A stretch of DNA of 64,000 nt from a virus, in the IMG/VR virus record IMGVR_UViG_3300028025_006190, positions 1 to 64,000 of that record; one strand, given 5' to 3'. Both the position numbers and the translations under genes were made by a program. Positions 17,274-25,110 of this stretch are shown here, piece after piece. Numbering within the stretch: position 1 is the stretch's first letter; every line of letters starts with the position of its first letter. The notes beneath the pieces were generated by a model. That model had not been told where the DNA came from. It made no database searches and saw only the letters and a list, made by a program, of their open reading frames with translations.

Positions 17274-18566
17274 ATGGCTACTCAAGATTATGCTGCTAGC
17301 ATCCAGGGTGTATCCATTCGTGTTACTCGCCTGGACGCAAACGGCAACCTACTAAACGGAGCCGGTGATTCATACACCACATCCGCATTCATGCGTGTTT
17401 CTTTCACGCCTGAATATGAAGAAGGCGACGAAATTACCGAAAAGTCGGCTAACGGCTCGGTCTGCGTTACCTACAAGTCCCCCGACACTCTCAAGCGTAT
17501 TACCATGGAGCTCGCTATCTGTGAGCCCGATCCAGAGCTCACAAACCTGATCTCCGGTGGTCTTCTTCTTCGTAAGAACCTTGGTACATTCGCATCTCCC
17601 GACAACAAGTCAATCGGTTGGGCTGCCCCCGCCGTTGGTGATGACCCCGCCGGTTACGGTGTGGCCATTGAGACATGGTCGCACGCAGTCAAGGATGGAA
17701 AGCGTGCCAGCACACTTCCCTACTTCCACTGGGTATTCCCATACGTCAAGCTTCGTCAGTCGGGTGACCGCGTCATTGAGAACGGTCTTCTCGCTAACAC
17801 ATTCGAAGGCTATGGACTGGGCAACCTTCTGTTCGGTGATGGCCTCGACGATCGCTGGGAGTTCCCAACGGCTGCCGGACGCCCCTACTCGTACGCACGT
17901 ACAAACTGGGCACCGACCGGTCGCAACGGTTTCTACACCTGGCACGGTGAGCTAAGTTCTTCTGTTTCAAACAAGTTGAGAGAAGATGGCCTGGTTACAC
18001 TTACCACTGCACAAGCTCACAACTATGCTGCAGGAGAGACTGTAACAGTCACTGGTGGAACCAAGACAGTGACTATCACAGGTGCTACTGCAGGGTCCCC
18101 AACAACTGGGTCGGTTACATATGCTGCTGCCAACACCAGCACTAACGCTCTTGTAGTCGGAGACACTGTTGTTGTGACCGGAGTCACGCCAGCTGGCTAC
18201 AGTGGAACATTTGTAGTCACTGGTCGGACAAACTCTGACTTCACTGTAGCTAATGCAACAACTGGTGTGGCAACCGCTACGTCTGCCACTGGTGTGGTTA
18301 ACACGTTGGTCGGTCTGACTGGAACATTTGAGATTGCTGATGTCCCAACAGACACAACCTTTACATATGTATTGGCTGGATCCGCCATTAGTACAACAGC
18401 AGTTAGCCCGGTTGGTACAGCGGTCGTCGCACCGGACAGCCGTGCTGTTAGTGTCCTGCCAAACCCAGATGACCCAGGAACATACAACGTTCCCGGTAAC
18501 ATCAACTACAACGCAGATGACGCTATTGACTACGTCATCCTATCGACTGAGAACCCTTCGTCGTAG
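17274..18566 (+). CDS. Major tail protein with C-terminal beta-repeat extension
   Basis: This protein has 430 residues. The first 240 or so form the tail-tube protein: beta-rich, with FTPEYEEGDEITEKSANGSVCVTYKSPDTLKRITMELAICEPDPELTNLI near the start, a pattern of actinophage tube proteins. From residue 241 there are about 190 residues made of the shared beta-repeat (AHNYAAGETVTVTG ... YSGTFVVTG ... TGTFEIADVPTDTTFTYVLAG), which recurs in later tail genes. Such extensions on tube proteins usually project from the tail surface and may bind glycans (known for Ig-like tube extensions; inferred here). A strong hairpin follows the gene. Confidence 0.75.
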   Translation: MATQDYAASIQGVSIRVTRLDANGNLLNGAGDSYTTSAFMRVSFTPEYEEGDEITEKSANGSVCVTYKSPDTLKRITMELAICEPDPELTNLISGGLLLRKNLGTFASPDNKSIGWAAPAVGDDPAGYGVAIETWSHAVKDGKRASTLPYFHWVFPYVKLRQSGDRVIENGLLANTFEGYGLGNLLFGDGLDDRWEFPTAAGRPYSYARTNWAPTGRNGFYTWHGELSSSVSNKLREDGLVTLTTAQAHNYAAGETVTVTGGTKTVTITGATAGSPTTGSVTYAAANTSTNALVVGDTVVVTGVTPAGYSGTFVVTGRTNSDFTVANATTGVATATSATGVVNTLVGLTGTFEIADVPTDTTFTYVLAGSAISTTAVSPVGTAVVAPDSRAVSVLPNPDDPGTYNVPGNINYNADDAIDYVILSTENPSS

Positions 18567-18582
18567 TAGATACATAAGGAGG

Positions 18583-18614
18583 ACGGGTGGCGCAACAATA
18601 GGTGTGCCACCCGT
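18583..18614 (+). terminator. Hairpin after the major tail gene
   Basis: A nine-base stem (ACGGGTGGC paired with GCCACCCGT) has a 14-base loop and is followed by only a short T-containing stretch (TCTTAC). It lies between the major tail gene and the next connector gene. It is likely a weak terminator or a processing hairpin that raises tube mRNA relative to downstream genes. Confidence 0.5.
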
Positions 18615-18639
18615 TCTTACGTAAGAGAGAGACATACAA

Positions 18640-19695
18640 ATGCCATCATCAGGACTTTGGGTTACCGTAGCTGAGCTAGGCCCCGAATGGGAAAATTCTG
18701 ACTACGCTGAACAAGCAGTTCAGTCGGCTTCTTATGTGATGTGGGCGCTCTCAGGACGGAAGTACTCTGGGGTAACTACAGTCACTGAGCGATATGTTCG
18801 GTTTGCTCCACTCATTAATACTCGACTGATCCAAGAAGCAGCGATCATCAACTCAAGAATTAATAAGGCTCTTCAAATTGTTGAGCCATGGGTTTCAGCT
18901 GAGACACGAATCCGACTCAGAGGCCAGCCCGTACAAGAAGTTGTAACTGTAAGAAATGTTGGCGGAGAGATTGTAAACCCGAGCGCCTACTATTTGGTGG
19001 ATCACTCAACTGTACAGTTCTCTGAGGGAGCTCTTATTGTCCCCGCAGATATCGAGGTCAGCTACACATACGGCACAAACCCGCCTCCCCTGGGCAAGAT
19101 GGCTGCACGCCGTGTGGCCATCGAGTTTGTCAAGCTCTGGGAAGGCGACGAAGACTGTGCTCTTCCTCAGCGAGTAACCTCAGTCACTCGACAGGGTGTC
19201 ACGTACACACTTCTTGATTCTCAAGACTTCCTACAAGAGATGCGTCTTGGTATCTACGAAATTGACCTTTTCCTGAAGGTAATTAACCCTAATAAAGCTC
19301 AGAAGAGATCTAAGGTCTTTTCTCCCGACATTCCTAAGGCTCGTCGTTACACCCCGAAGCCGCCTGTTTTTGCGGCAAGTGCTCGGGACATGGTGGTAGC
19401 TAAATCTGGTGTAACTACAAAAACAATAACCAAGGCTTCCATATCTGCTGAGTTTTTGACTTCCCCTTGGACTCTAGAGCTCGTAATTAGAAACTGGGGC
19501 GAGTCTAAGTCAAAAACAATAGCGGCTGGCGCAACATACGACGCCACAAATATCACCTTGACTGTTTCTTATACTGACGCTCAAGGCGTTCTCGGATTCT
19601 CAGATCCTGGCTCATATGATCTATATGCGATTAATGGGGCCACTACGTCTCATCTAGCGTCTGGTAACCTTACGATAGATATGACTAGTTATTAA
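18640..19695 (+). CDS. Head-to-tail connector (adaptor) protein with C-terminal beta domain
   Basis: This protein has 351 residues. The first 210 or so match the siphophage head-tail adaptor pattern: an N-terminal helix (WENSDYAEQAVQSASYVMWALSGRKYSG), a central beta region with IRLRGQPVQEVVTVRNVGGEIVNPSAYYL, and a helical MAARRVAIEFVKLWEGDEDC segment. The final 100 residues or so (from about 250) are a separate beta-rich domain (KTITKASISAEF...SYDLYAINGATTSHLASGNLTI) that is not usual for adaptors. It is followed by other neck genes, consistent with the connector role. Confidence 0.6.
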   Translation: MPSSGLWVTVAELGPEWENSDYAEQAVQSASYVMWALSGRKYSGVTTVTERYVRFAPLINTRLIQEAAIINSRINKALQIVEPWVSAETRIRLRGQPVQEVVTVRNVGGEIVNPSAYYLVDHSTVQFSEGALIVPADIEVSYTYGTNPPPLGKMAARRVAIEFVKLWEGDEDCALPQRVTSVTRQGVTYTLLDSQDFLQEMRLGIYEIDLFLKVINPNKAQKRSKVFSPDIPKARRYTPKPPVFAASARDMVVAKSGVTTKTITKASISAEFLTSPWTLELVIRNWGESKSKTIAAGATYDATNITLTVSYTDAQGVLGFSDPGSYDLYAINGATTSHLASGNLTIDMTSY

Positions 19696-19703
19696 GGGAC
19701 ACC

Positions 19704-20213
19704 ATGGTAAACAAAAATATTGACGTATATGACATTGATCCAGATGCATTTAGCCTAAGTAACATGATGCAGGGCGTCCTGGATCGAGTAATTTCTCTCT
19801 ACGAGTCGTACGGTATGCCGCTGCCTACTAGACGCTATTGGACTATGGGTACCCCCGCGGTGGACTGCGAGCAACTAGTTGTGAGTTTTGTTCAGATGTA
19901 CCTCGGTGCTCCGGGGGATGAAGCAGCTACACCACAGAGGTGTCACGTCCCGAGAAGTGCTGTTGTTACTGTTTCTGTTGTACGACAGATCCCCGTAATA
20001 GGGACAAGTGGCCGCACTCCGGCTGGAGAAAAGATTCAAGACTATTCTGTATGGTCTGCCCTAGATGCGTGGATCCTTATGGCTTCCGTAAATCTTCTAG
20101 ATCAGTGGGAAGAAGGTGGCTATGGACCAGGTGTTATTGCCACACTTAACTCCGTCGAGCCTCAGGGTGGATATCAAACTATCAACCTACAAATCACGAT
20201 GGCAGTCCCCTAG
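19704..20213 (+). CDS. Putative neck/tail terminator protein
   Basis: This protein has 169 residues from ATG, with AAGGGA upstream and eight bases after the adaptor gene. It contains a C-E-Q-L-V-V-S-F helix, a CHVPRSAVVTVSVVRQIPV strand pair and a C-terminal beta strand (YQTINLQITMAVP). That is the usual pattern of the small neck protein found in this slot of actinophage genomes. Whether it is the tail terminator or another connector cannot be settled from sequence. Confidence 0.5.
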   Translation: MVNKNIDVYDIDPDAFSLSNMMQGVLDRVISLYESYGMPLPTRRYWTMGTPAVDCEQLVVSFVQMYLGAPGDEAATPQRCHVPRSAVVTVSVVRQIPVIGTSGRTPAGEKIQDYSVWSALDAWILMASVNLLDQWEEGGYGPGVIATLNSVEPQGGYQTINLQITMAVP

Positions 20214-20221
20214 GAGATCTG

Positions 20222-20623
20222 ATGATAGAAATTGAAAGAACACTATTAGTTCAAAACAAACCAGATCTAGATAATTTTCTAAATAATCCCCAGGGTGAAG
20301 TTGGTCAGTGGCTCAGGAAACGTGGCCACATGATGATGATGGCTGCCAAAGCTCAGGTCCCAACAGGAACTGGAAAACTAAGGGCCTCTATTAAAATGAT
20401 CCACAGCCGAAATGGGTTGGGTCAATATATTGACATAGGGTCAAATCTTAATTACGCCCTGTACGTTCATGAAGGCACCCGGCCCCATGAAATTGTCCCC
20501 GAGAATAATAAAGTTTTAAGGTTTTCTGGCGGAGGTCGGGTTATCTATACGCACAAAGTAGAGCACCCCGGGACACGTCCTAATAAATATTTGTCGGACC
20601 AACTCTGGATGTTGAAAATCTAG
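20222..20623 (+). CDS. HK97 gp10-like neck/tail completion protein
   Basis: This protein has 133 residues, with AGGAG six bases before the ATG. It has the HK97-gp10-like signature: AKAQVPTGTGKLRASIKMI (the conserved Pro-x-Thr-G-x-L-R/K-x-S-I segment), YALYVHEGTRPHEI and HPGTRPNKYLSDQLW. Proteins of this family sit at the head-tail interface and complete tail joining. It lies in the expected place, between the adaptor and the chaperone genes. Confidence 0.75.
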   Translation: MIEIERTLLVQNKPDLDNFLNNPQGEVGQWLRKRGHMMMMAAKAQVPTGTGKLRASIKMIHSRNGLGQYIDIGSNLNYALYVHEGTRPHEIVPENNKVLRFSGGGRVIYTHKVEHPGTRPNKYLSDQLWMLKI

Positions 20624-20635
20624 TACAATAAATAT

Positions 20636-20677
20636 GAGGAAACTCCTCAATGACATTACTAGAAAGAAACTAAAAAG
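20636..20677 (+). promoter_or_regulatory. Short hairpin and leader before the chaperone gene
   Basis: TGAGGA-AAC-TCCTCA forms a six-base-pair hairpin at 20635-20649, after a TACAATAAATATG stretch (20624-20636) that could hold a -10 box. The ribosome binding site before the ATG at 20678 (AGAAAG/AAAAAG) is weak, so translation of the chaperone may be limited. The regulatory role is inference. Confidence 0.25.
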
Positions 20678-21016
20678 ATGGCTAGATTTAAAGACTTTGG
20701 ATCTTCTGTTGGTGTAGATCTTGACGCAGAACCAGTAAAGTTTAAGCTTTACGACGAAGAATTCACTTGTGTACCTCAGGTACAGGGGAAGGTTCTTCTC
20801 GAGCTTGTCGCCGAGTCCTCGAGCGAAGACGCTGTTCGTTCTTCTGCTGTTATCGACAAGTTCTTTAAGTATGTCCTAGAAGCGGAAAGCTACACTCGAT
20901 TTGACGCACTTGTGCACGATAAGCACAAAATTGTTTCGGTTGAGACCCTAGCGGAGATCACTGGCTGGCTTGTCGAGGAGTACACGAACCGCCCGGAACA
21001 GCAGCCAGAGGCTTAG
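20678..21016 (+). CDS. Tail assembly chaperone, short product (gpG-like)
   Basis: This protein has 112 residues. A small acidic protein immediately upstream of a second overlapping-frame ORF and the tape measure gene is the classic lambda gpG/gpGT arrangement. It coats the tape measure protein during tail assembly. The N-terminus is beta-rich (VKFKLYDEEFTCVPQVQGKVLLEL) and the rest helical. The stop is TAG at 21014-21016. The -1 frame is open from 20944 through 21429, which permits a frameshifted fusion. Confidence 0.75.
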   Translation: MARFKDFGSSVGVDLDAEPVKFKLYDEEFTCVPQVQGKVLLELVAESSSEDAVRSSAVIDKFFKYVLEAESYTRFDALVHDKHKIVSVETLAEITGWLVEEYTNRPEQQPEA

Positions 21017-21429
21017 TCACTTGGGCTATTGACCTCTGGCCATACGTAAACGGAAAAGCTCTTGTGCACGGACTAAATTTATTACAGATGAATGCATCAA
21101 ATATGGTAGACGTCCTGCACTACTTTTTCGAAGAAGACATGTTTTATTCCAGTGCCGAACAGGCCGAGGCTCGTGATGAGACTCGAAAGAAGATGTACTC
21201 CCAGATGTACGGGATGACATATAAATATGCTGGAACAAAGTCAAACCGTTCCGGTTCTACAACATATGGGGGAGAAGCTTATGACTTCTCTGACGATGTA
21301 CCGGTGACTGAAGACATTAAGCCGTTCAACCCCAAGAAGAACCCCACAAAATCATTTATTCCGCCTACGCAGATGGATCCCGAGTCATCAAGACCATTTG
21401 GCATTGATCTAGACGCCCCCCTGAGATAA
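20944..21429 (+). CDS. Tail assembly chaperone frameshift extension (gpT-like part of gpGT)
   Basis: This is the frame -1 relative to the preceding gene, open from just after a TGA at 20941 to the TAA at 21429. Translation near 21019 gives TWAIDLWPYVNGKALVHGLNL, clearly coding in character, so the conserved part begins before any good start codon. The C-terminus is charged and ends in PFGIDLDAPLR. By analogy with siphophages the product is made only by a programmed -1 slip between 20944 and 21016. No perfect slippery heptamer is visible. The separate GTG at 21064 is possible but would cut into the conserved segment. Confidence 0.65.
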   Translation, partial: DPSGDHWLACRGVHEPPGTAARGLVTWAIDLWPYVNGKALVHGLNLLQMNASNMVDVLHYFFEEDMFYSSAEQAEARDETRKKMYSQMYGMTYKYAGTKSNRSGSTTYGGEAYDFSDDVPVTEDIKPFNPKKNPTKSFIPPTQMDPESSRPFGIDLDAPLR

Positions 21430-21444
21430 GAGAGAAGGTGAGCC

Positions 21445-24400
21445 ATGGCTGTTGTTGGTAGCGCTAATCTTATAGCGCGAGTACTTACCGACCGAATAGA
21501 TGAAGATCTACGTCGTGGCTTTTCCGACTCTAATCTCAAGGGGACGCACATCCAGGTCCGTCGTGCCGGAGAACGAATAAATAAGTCACTCATGGACACC
21601 TTTAGAAATGCTAGAGGTAGAAATCCATTTGAAAAGATCGCTAATGGACTCAGGGAACTAGCCCCGGGGGCAGAAGCGGCTGCGCTTAAGTTTAGATCTT
21701 TGACAAGAGCAAACCTTACCCTAGGAACTGCCCTAAACGTACTACTTGGTGGTCTATTTAGCGTACTCGGCGGGTTAACGTCTCTAGCAGGTGCGGCAGG
21801 AGGTGCGGCCGCTTCGTTAGGTGTTGTAGCAAATGGGGCATTTGCCTTAGTCGCTGGAATGATAGCAGCCTCGGTGGCCCTCCGAGGGGTTGGTAGGGCT
21901 CTTGGGGCCCTTAATAGGCAGTCTGCAGGGGCAGCTGACAATACTAGACAGGTGCAGCAAGCCGAGCAGGCTCTCGCACAGACTATTGAACGTAACCGAG
22001 AAACATTAATCAATGCAAATAACGAGGTTCGTAGATCTCAGCTTGCCCTGAATGAAGCAATTAAACAGGGCCAAGAAGAAATCCAACAACTTGGGTTCGA
22101 TGCCGAAGAAGCTGCTCTTTCTGAGAGCAGAGCTGCCCTCGAGCTAGACAAGGCTCGAGAGATACTTGCTCGTACCCAGGACCTTCCGCCAAACTCTCGT
22201 GCCCGCAAAGAAGCCGAGCTCGCTTTCCAAGAAGCAGAGCTAAATCTTCGAAGAGCAAAAGACAGATCTTCTGATCTCAATGAAGAGCAGGATCGTCTCG
22301 CTAAGACTGGAGTCTCTGGTACCCAGGTAGTTATTGACGCGACGAACGACTTAGCAGAGGCAGAAGCCAACAAAGCAAGAGTTGTTAGAGATGGAATTAG
22401 GGATCAGATCGCGGCTCTTGATGCACTCACCGCTGCGCAGGAGAGAGCAGCTGGTGGGGGTGGAGCAAACCCACTTGAAGGACTCAATGAGGCTCAAATA
22501 ACTTTTGTTCGGTTCTTGCAGTCAATTCAGCCTAGGCTCAAGGAACTTAAAGCCGCCATTTCTGGTGCGTTTCTCGTTCCTCTGCAAGAGGCAATTACAG
22601 TCTTAGTAGACAAAGCACTTCCCACCATTGAAACAGGAATGGTAAGGGTGGCCGGAGCAACCGGAACTGCAGCGAAGTATTTTGCGAATGCTGTGGCCGA
22701 TGGTACAAACCTAGCTAACTTAGGAAAAGTTTTCGAGAGCTCGGGAAAAATTATTGAGATCTTCGGTAAAGCTGCCGGAAGCCTATACGGGGCTCTTCTC
22801 TCTGTAATGGTAAATCTAATACCTGCTGCAGAACAATTTGCAAACTTCCTAGACTCTACGTTTGGAAAATTTGACGCCTACATGAAGGACGTCAAAAATC
22901 AGCCAGCTATTACAGACTTTTTTGAGCGGTCCAAAAATGCTCTTGCAGACTTCGGTGAGATTTTCGGCAACATCTTTGGTGGCTTTGGGAAGATCATTAA
23001 CGCCAACCTGGGTCCAGGTACTGGCGGTCAACTTCTTCTTGATTGGCTAAAAGAGTCAACTCAAAGGTTCCAGGATATGGACTCCACATTTGATGGAGCC
23101 GGCGGTATGCGCCAGTTTTTCCGAGATGTTGCTCAAAATACTAAGTCCATTATGCAGTCGATCGGTGCCCTGCTTGGGGAACTGATCAAACTCGGGGCTA
23201 ATCCGGCTATCGGCGAGACTTTTGACATTTTAAAGGCCGGGGCACCCTTTATTGGCATAATGGCAAAAGAAGCCGTTGAATCAGGCCCGGCAATGGCAAA
23301 CTTGATTGTTGTTTTGTCCGAAATCGGATCACTTCTTGCTGATTCCTCGGTGGCCGATGCTTTCTTCCAACCAATGATTTTCCTTGCGGAAAAAGTCAGA
23401 GATGTCTTAAAGAACGAGACAGTCCAAGCAATTCTGGATGTGCTAGGGCCCATATTTGGATTTATAGCTGGTGTCGGCGTTATGGCCCAGTTGGCTGGAT
23501 TTCTTGCTTTAGTTGTTGTTGGGAAAGTTATTCCCGCGTTTGCCGCCCTAGGCAAGGTGTTTGCTTTCATAGCTGCAAACCCAATAATTGTTGTTCTTGC
23601 TGCTCTTGCTGCTTTAATGGTTTATTTGTATACCACCAACGAAGAGTTTGCTGCGTCACTCAATCAAGTATTTAGCGAAATCTCTGCAGCATTTAGTGGG
23701 GTAATGTCAGAAATTGGTCCGCAAATAGCAGCGGCTTTCTCTGAGCTAGGCCCAATTCTGGCTGATCTTGCCCTCGCACTTGGAGAGGTAATACTAACTA
23801 TTCTCCCGCTTCTGATCCCGCTTATTCAAATAATTGCCCCGCTAATTGGCTCACTAGTCGAGCTGTTCGGTGGGCTAGTTACTATTTTGGCTGGCGTTCT
23901 TCTCGATACGATCAATGCGCTATTGCCGACCCTTGAGCTTCTCGTCAAGTCATTTGGAGACATAGTAGTTGCCATTATGCCTCTAGTTAAGGATTTACTT
24001 GATGCACTGGTTCCGGCCTTCCTTGAAATCGTTGAGGCTATCCTGCCACTTATCCCAATTCTTCTTGACGCTCTTCTTCCCGTATTTAATCAATTGGTGG
24101 AAGCTATTGTTCCAGTAGTTCTTCAATTGGCTGAGCATCTTATTCCGGTGATCCAACAATTAGCAGAATTTATAGGACCAGTAGCTGCGATAGTTGCTGA
24201 AGCGATTGGACAGCTAGCTCCAATATTCCTCGGTCTTATTCAACAGATGATGCCACTTGTTGGGGTTATTATTGACACACTTATTCCGGCATTTATGGCA
24301 ATAGTAGATGCTGTTATGCCTGTAGCTTTGAGTATCATAGAAGCGTTGCTTCCGGTAATTATTCAGCTTATGGACGCTCTTCTTCCACTAATAACTATGA

Positions 24401-25110
24401 TTATTGAAGCCCTAGTACCTGTATTTTTGATGCTCGCAGAGGCAATTGTTCCACTAATCGAATTGATTCTTCCGCCACTAGTTAGCCTAATTGAGATGCT
24501 TATGCCAGTTATTCAATTGCTTGCTGATCTTCTAATAGGGCCCCTCTCCTTCGCCATCGGAATTCTATCTGGGCTGTTCAAACTCCTGACTGGAGACTTT
24601 GAGGGTGCCGGTAAGGTATTTGGTGACGTATTCCAGGGGATGCTCGACTTTGGTAAAAAAATTGTTAATGACCTCATTGGTATCTTTGAGGGAATGATCA
24701 ACTTCGTCATTGACGGATTCAATAGAATGATCGACTTTATTAATAGTCTAAAAATTGAAGTACCCGACTGGGTCCCCCTTATTGGCGGTCAGACCCTGAG
24801 CCTAAATATCCCTCGTATTGGGAGGGTGTCAATCCCGCGTCTTGCTGAGGGTGGAGTGGTCCCCGCCCGCGCCGGAGGCACCCTTGCTCAGGTTGCCGAA
24901 GCGGGTCGCCCAGAGCGGATCGAGCCCCTCGATGCAAACGGTATGTCTAAGCGTGACCGATTCATTGTCGATCTGATTAAATCTCAACAGGGTGACCAAA
25001 AAGGTATTAATATTACAGTAAACCCATCACCGGGTATGGACGAACAAGCACTGGCACAGGCCGTGTCTCGTCAATTGGCTTTCGAGATGCGTAGAGGTTC
25101 GGTTTACTAA
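21445..25110 (+). CDS. Tape measure protein
   Basis: This protein has 1,221 residues, starting at an ATG with GAAGGTGAG upstream. It sets tail length and is ejected with DNA. The N-terminal region is charged helix, then Gly/Ala-rich hydrophobic segments (about 105-155) and a long coiled coil (about 165-335) with many E/A/R. From about 780 to 1035 there are hydrophobic hendecad repeats with consensus A-I/L-V/L-P-x4-L/I-x-E/D (for example ALLPVFNQLVE, AIVPVVLQLAE, ALVPVFLMLAE). The C-terminus has a GVVPARAGG segment and a charged helix. At the usual 1.5 Angstrom per residue the tail would be near 180 nm (inference). Its stop overlaps the next start (TAATG). Confidence 0.9.
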   Translation: MAVVGSANLIARVLTDRIDEDLRRGFSDSNLKGTHIQVRRAGERINKSLMDTFRNARGRNPFEKIANGLRELAPGAEAAALKFRSLTRANLTLGTALNVLLGGLFSVLGGLTSLAGAAGGAAASLGVVANGAFALVAGMIAASVALRGVGRALGALNRQSAGAADNTRQVQQAEQALAQTIERNRETLINANNEVRRSQLALNEAIKQGQEEIQQLGFDAEEAALSESRAALELDKAREILARTQDLPPNSRARKEAELAFQEAELNLRRAKDRSSDLNEEQDRLAKTGVSGTQVVIDATNDLAEAEANKARVVRDGIRDQIAALDALTAAQERAAGGGGANPLEGLNEAQITFVRFLQSIQPRLKELKAAISGAFLVPLQEAITVLVDKALPTIETGMVRVAGATGTAAKYFANAVADGTNLANLGKVFESSGKIIEIFGKAAGSLYGALLSVMVNLIPAAEQFANFLDSTFGKFDAYMKDVKNQPAITDFFERSKNALADFGEIFGNIFGGFGKIINANLGPGTGGQLLLDWLKESTQRFQDMDSTFDGAGGMRQFFRDVAQNTKSIMQSIGALLGELIKLGANPAIGETFDILKAGAPFIGIMAKEAVESGPAMANLIVVLSEIGSLLADSSVADAFFQPMIFLAEKVRDVLKNETVQAILDVLGPIFGFIAGVGVMAQLAGFLALVVVGKVIPAFAALGKVFAFIAANPIIVVLAALAALMVYLYTTNEEFAASLNQVFSEISAAFSGVMSEIGPQIAAAFSELGPILADLALALGEVILTILPLLIPLIQIIAPLIGSLVELFGGLVTILAGVLLDTINALLPTLELLVKSFGDIVVAIMPLVKDLLDALVPAFLEIVEAILPLIPILLDALLPVFNQLVEAIVPVVLQLAEHLIPVIQQLAEFIGPVAAIVAEAIGQLAPIFLGLIQQMMPLVGVIIDTLIPAFMAIVDAVMPVALSIIEALLPVIIQLMDALLPLITMIIEALVPVFLMLAEAIVPLIELILPPLVSLIEMLMPVIQLLADLLIGPLSFAIGILSGLFKLLTGDFEGAGKVFGDVFQGMLDFGKKIVNDLIGIFEGMINFVIDGFNRMIDFINSLKIEVPDWVPLIGGQTLSLNIPRIGRVSIPRLAEGGVVPARAGGTLAQVAEAGRPERIEPLDANGMSKRDRFIVDLIKSQQGDQKGINITVNPSPGMDEQALAQAVSRQLAFEMRRGSVY

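Noticed and set aside
21064-21429. Independent gene starting at GTG 21064
   Set aside because: The frame upstream of 21064 is clearly coding (TWAIDLWPYVNG...), which fits a -1 frameshift fusion better.
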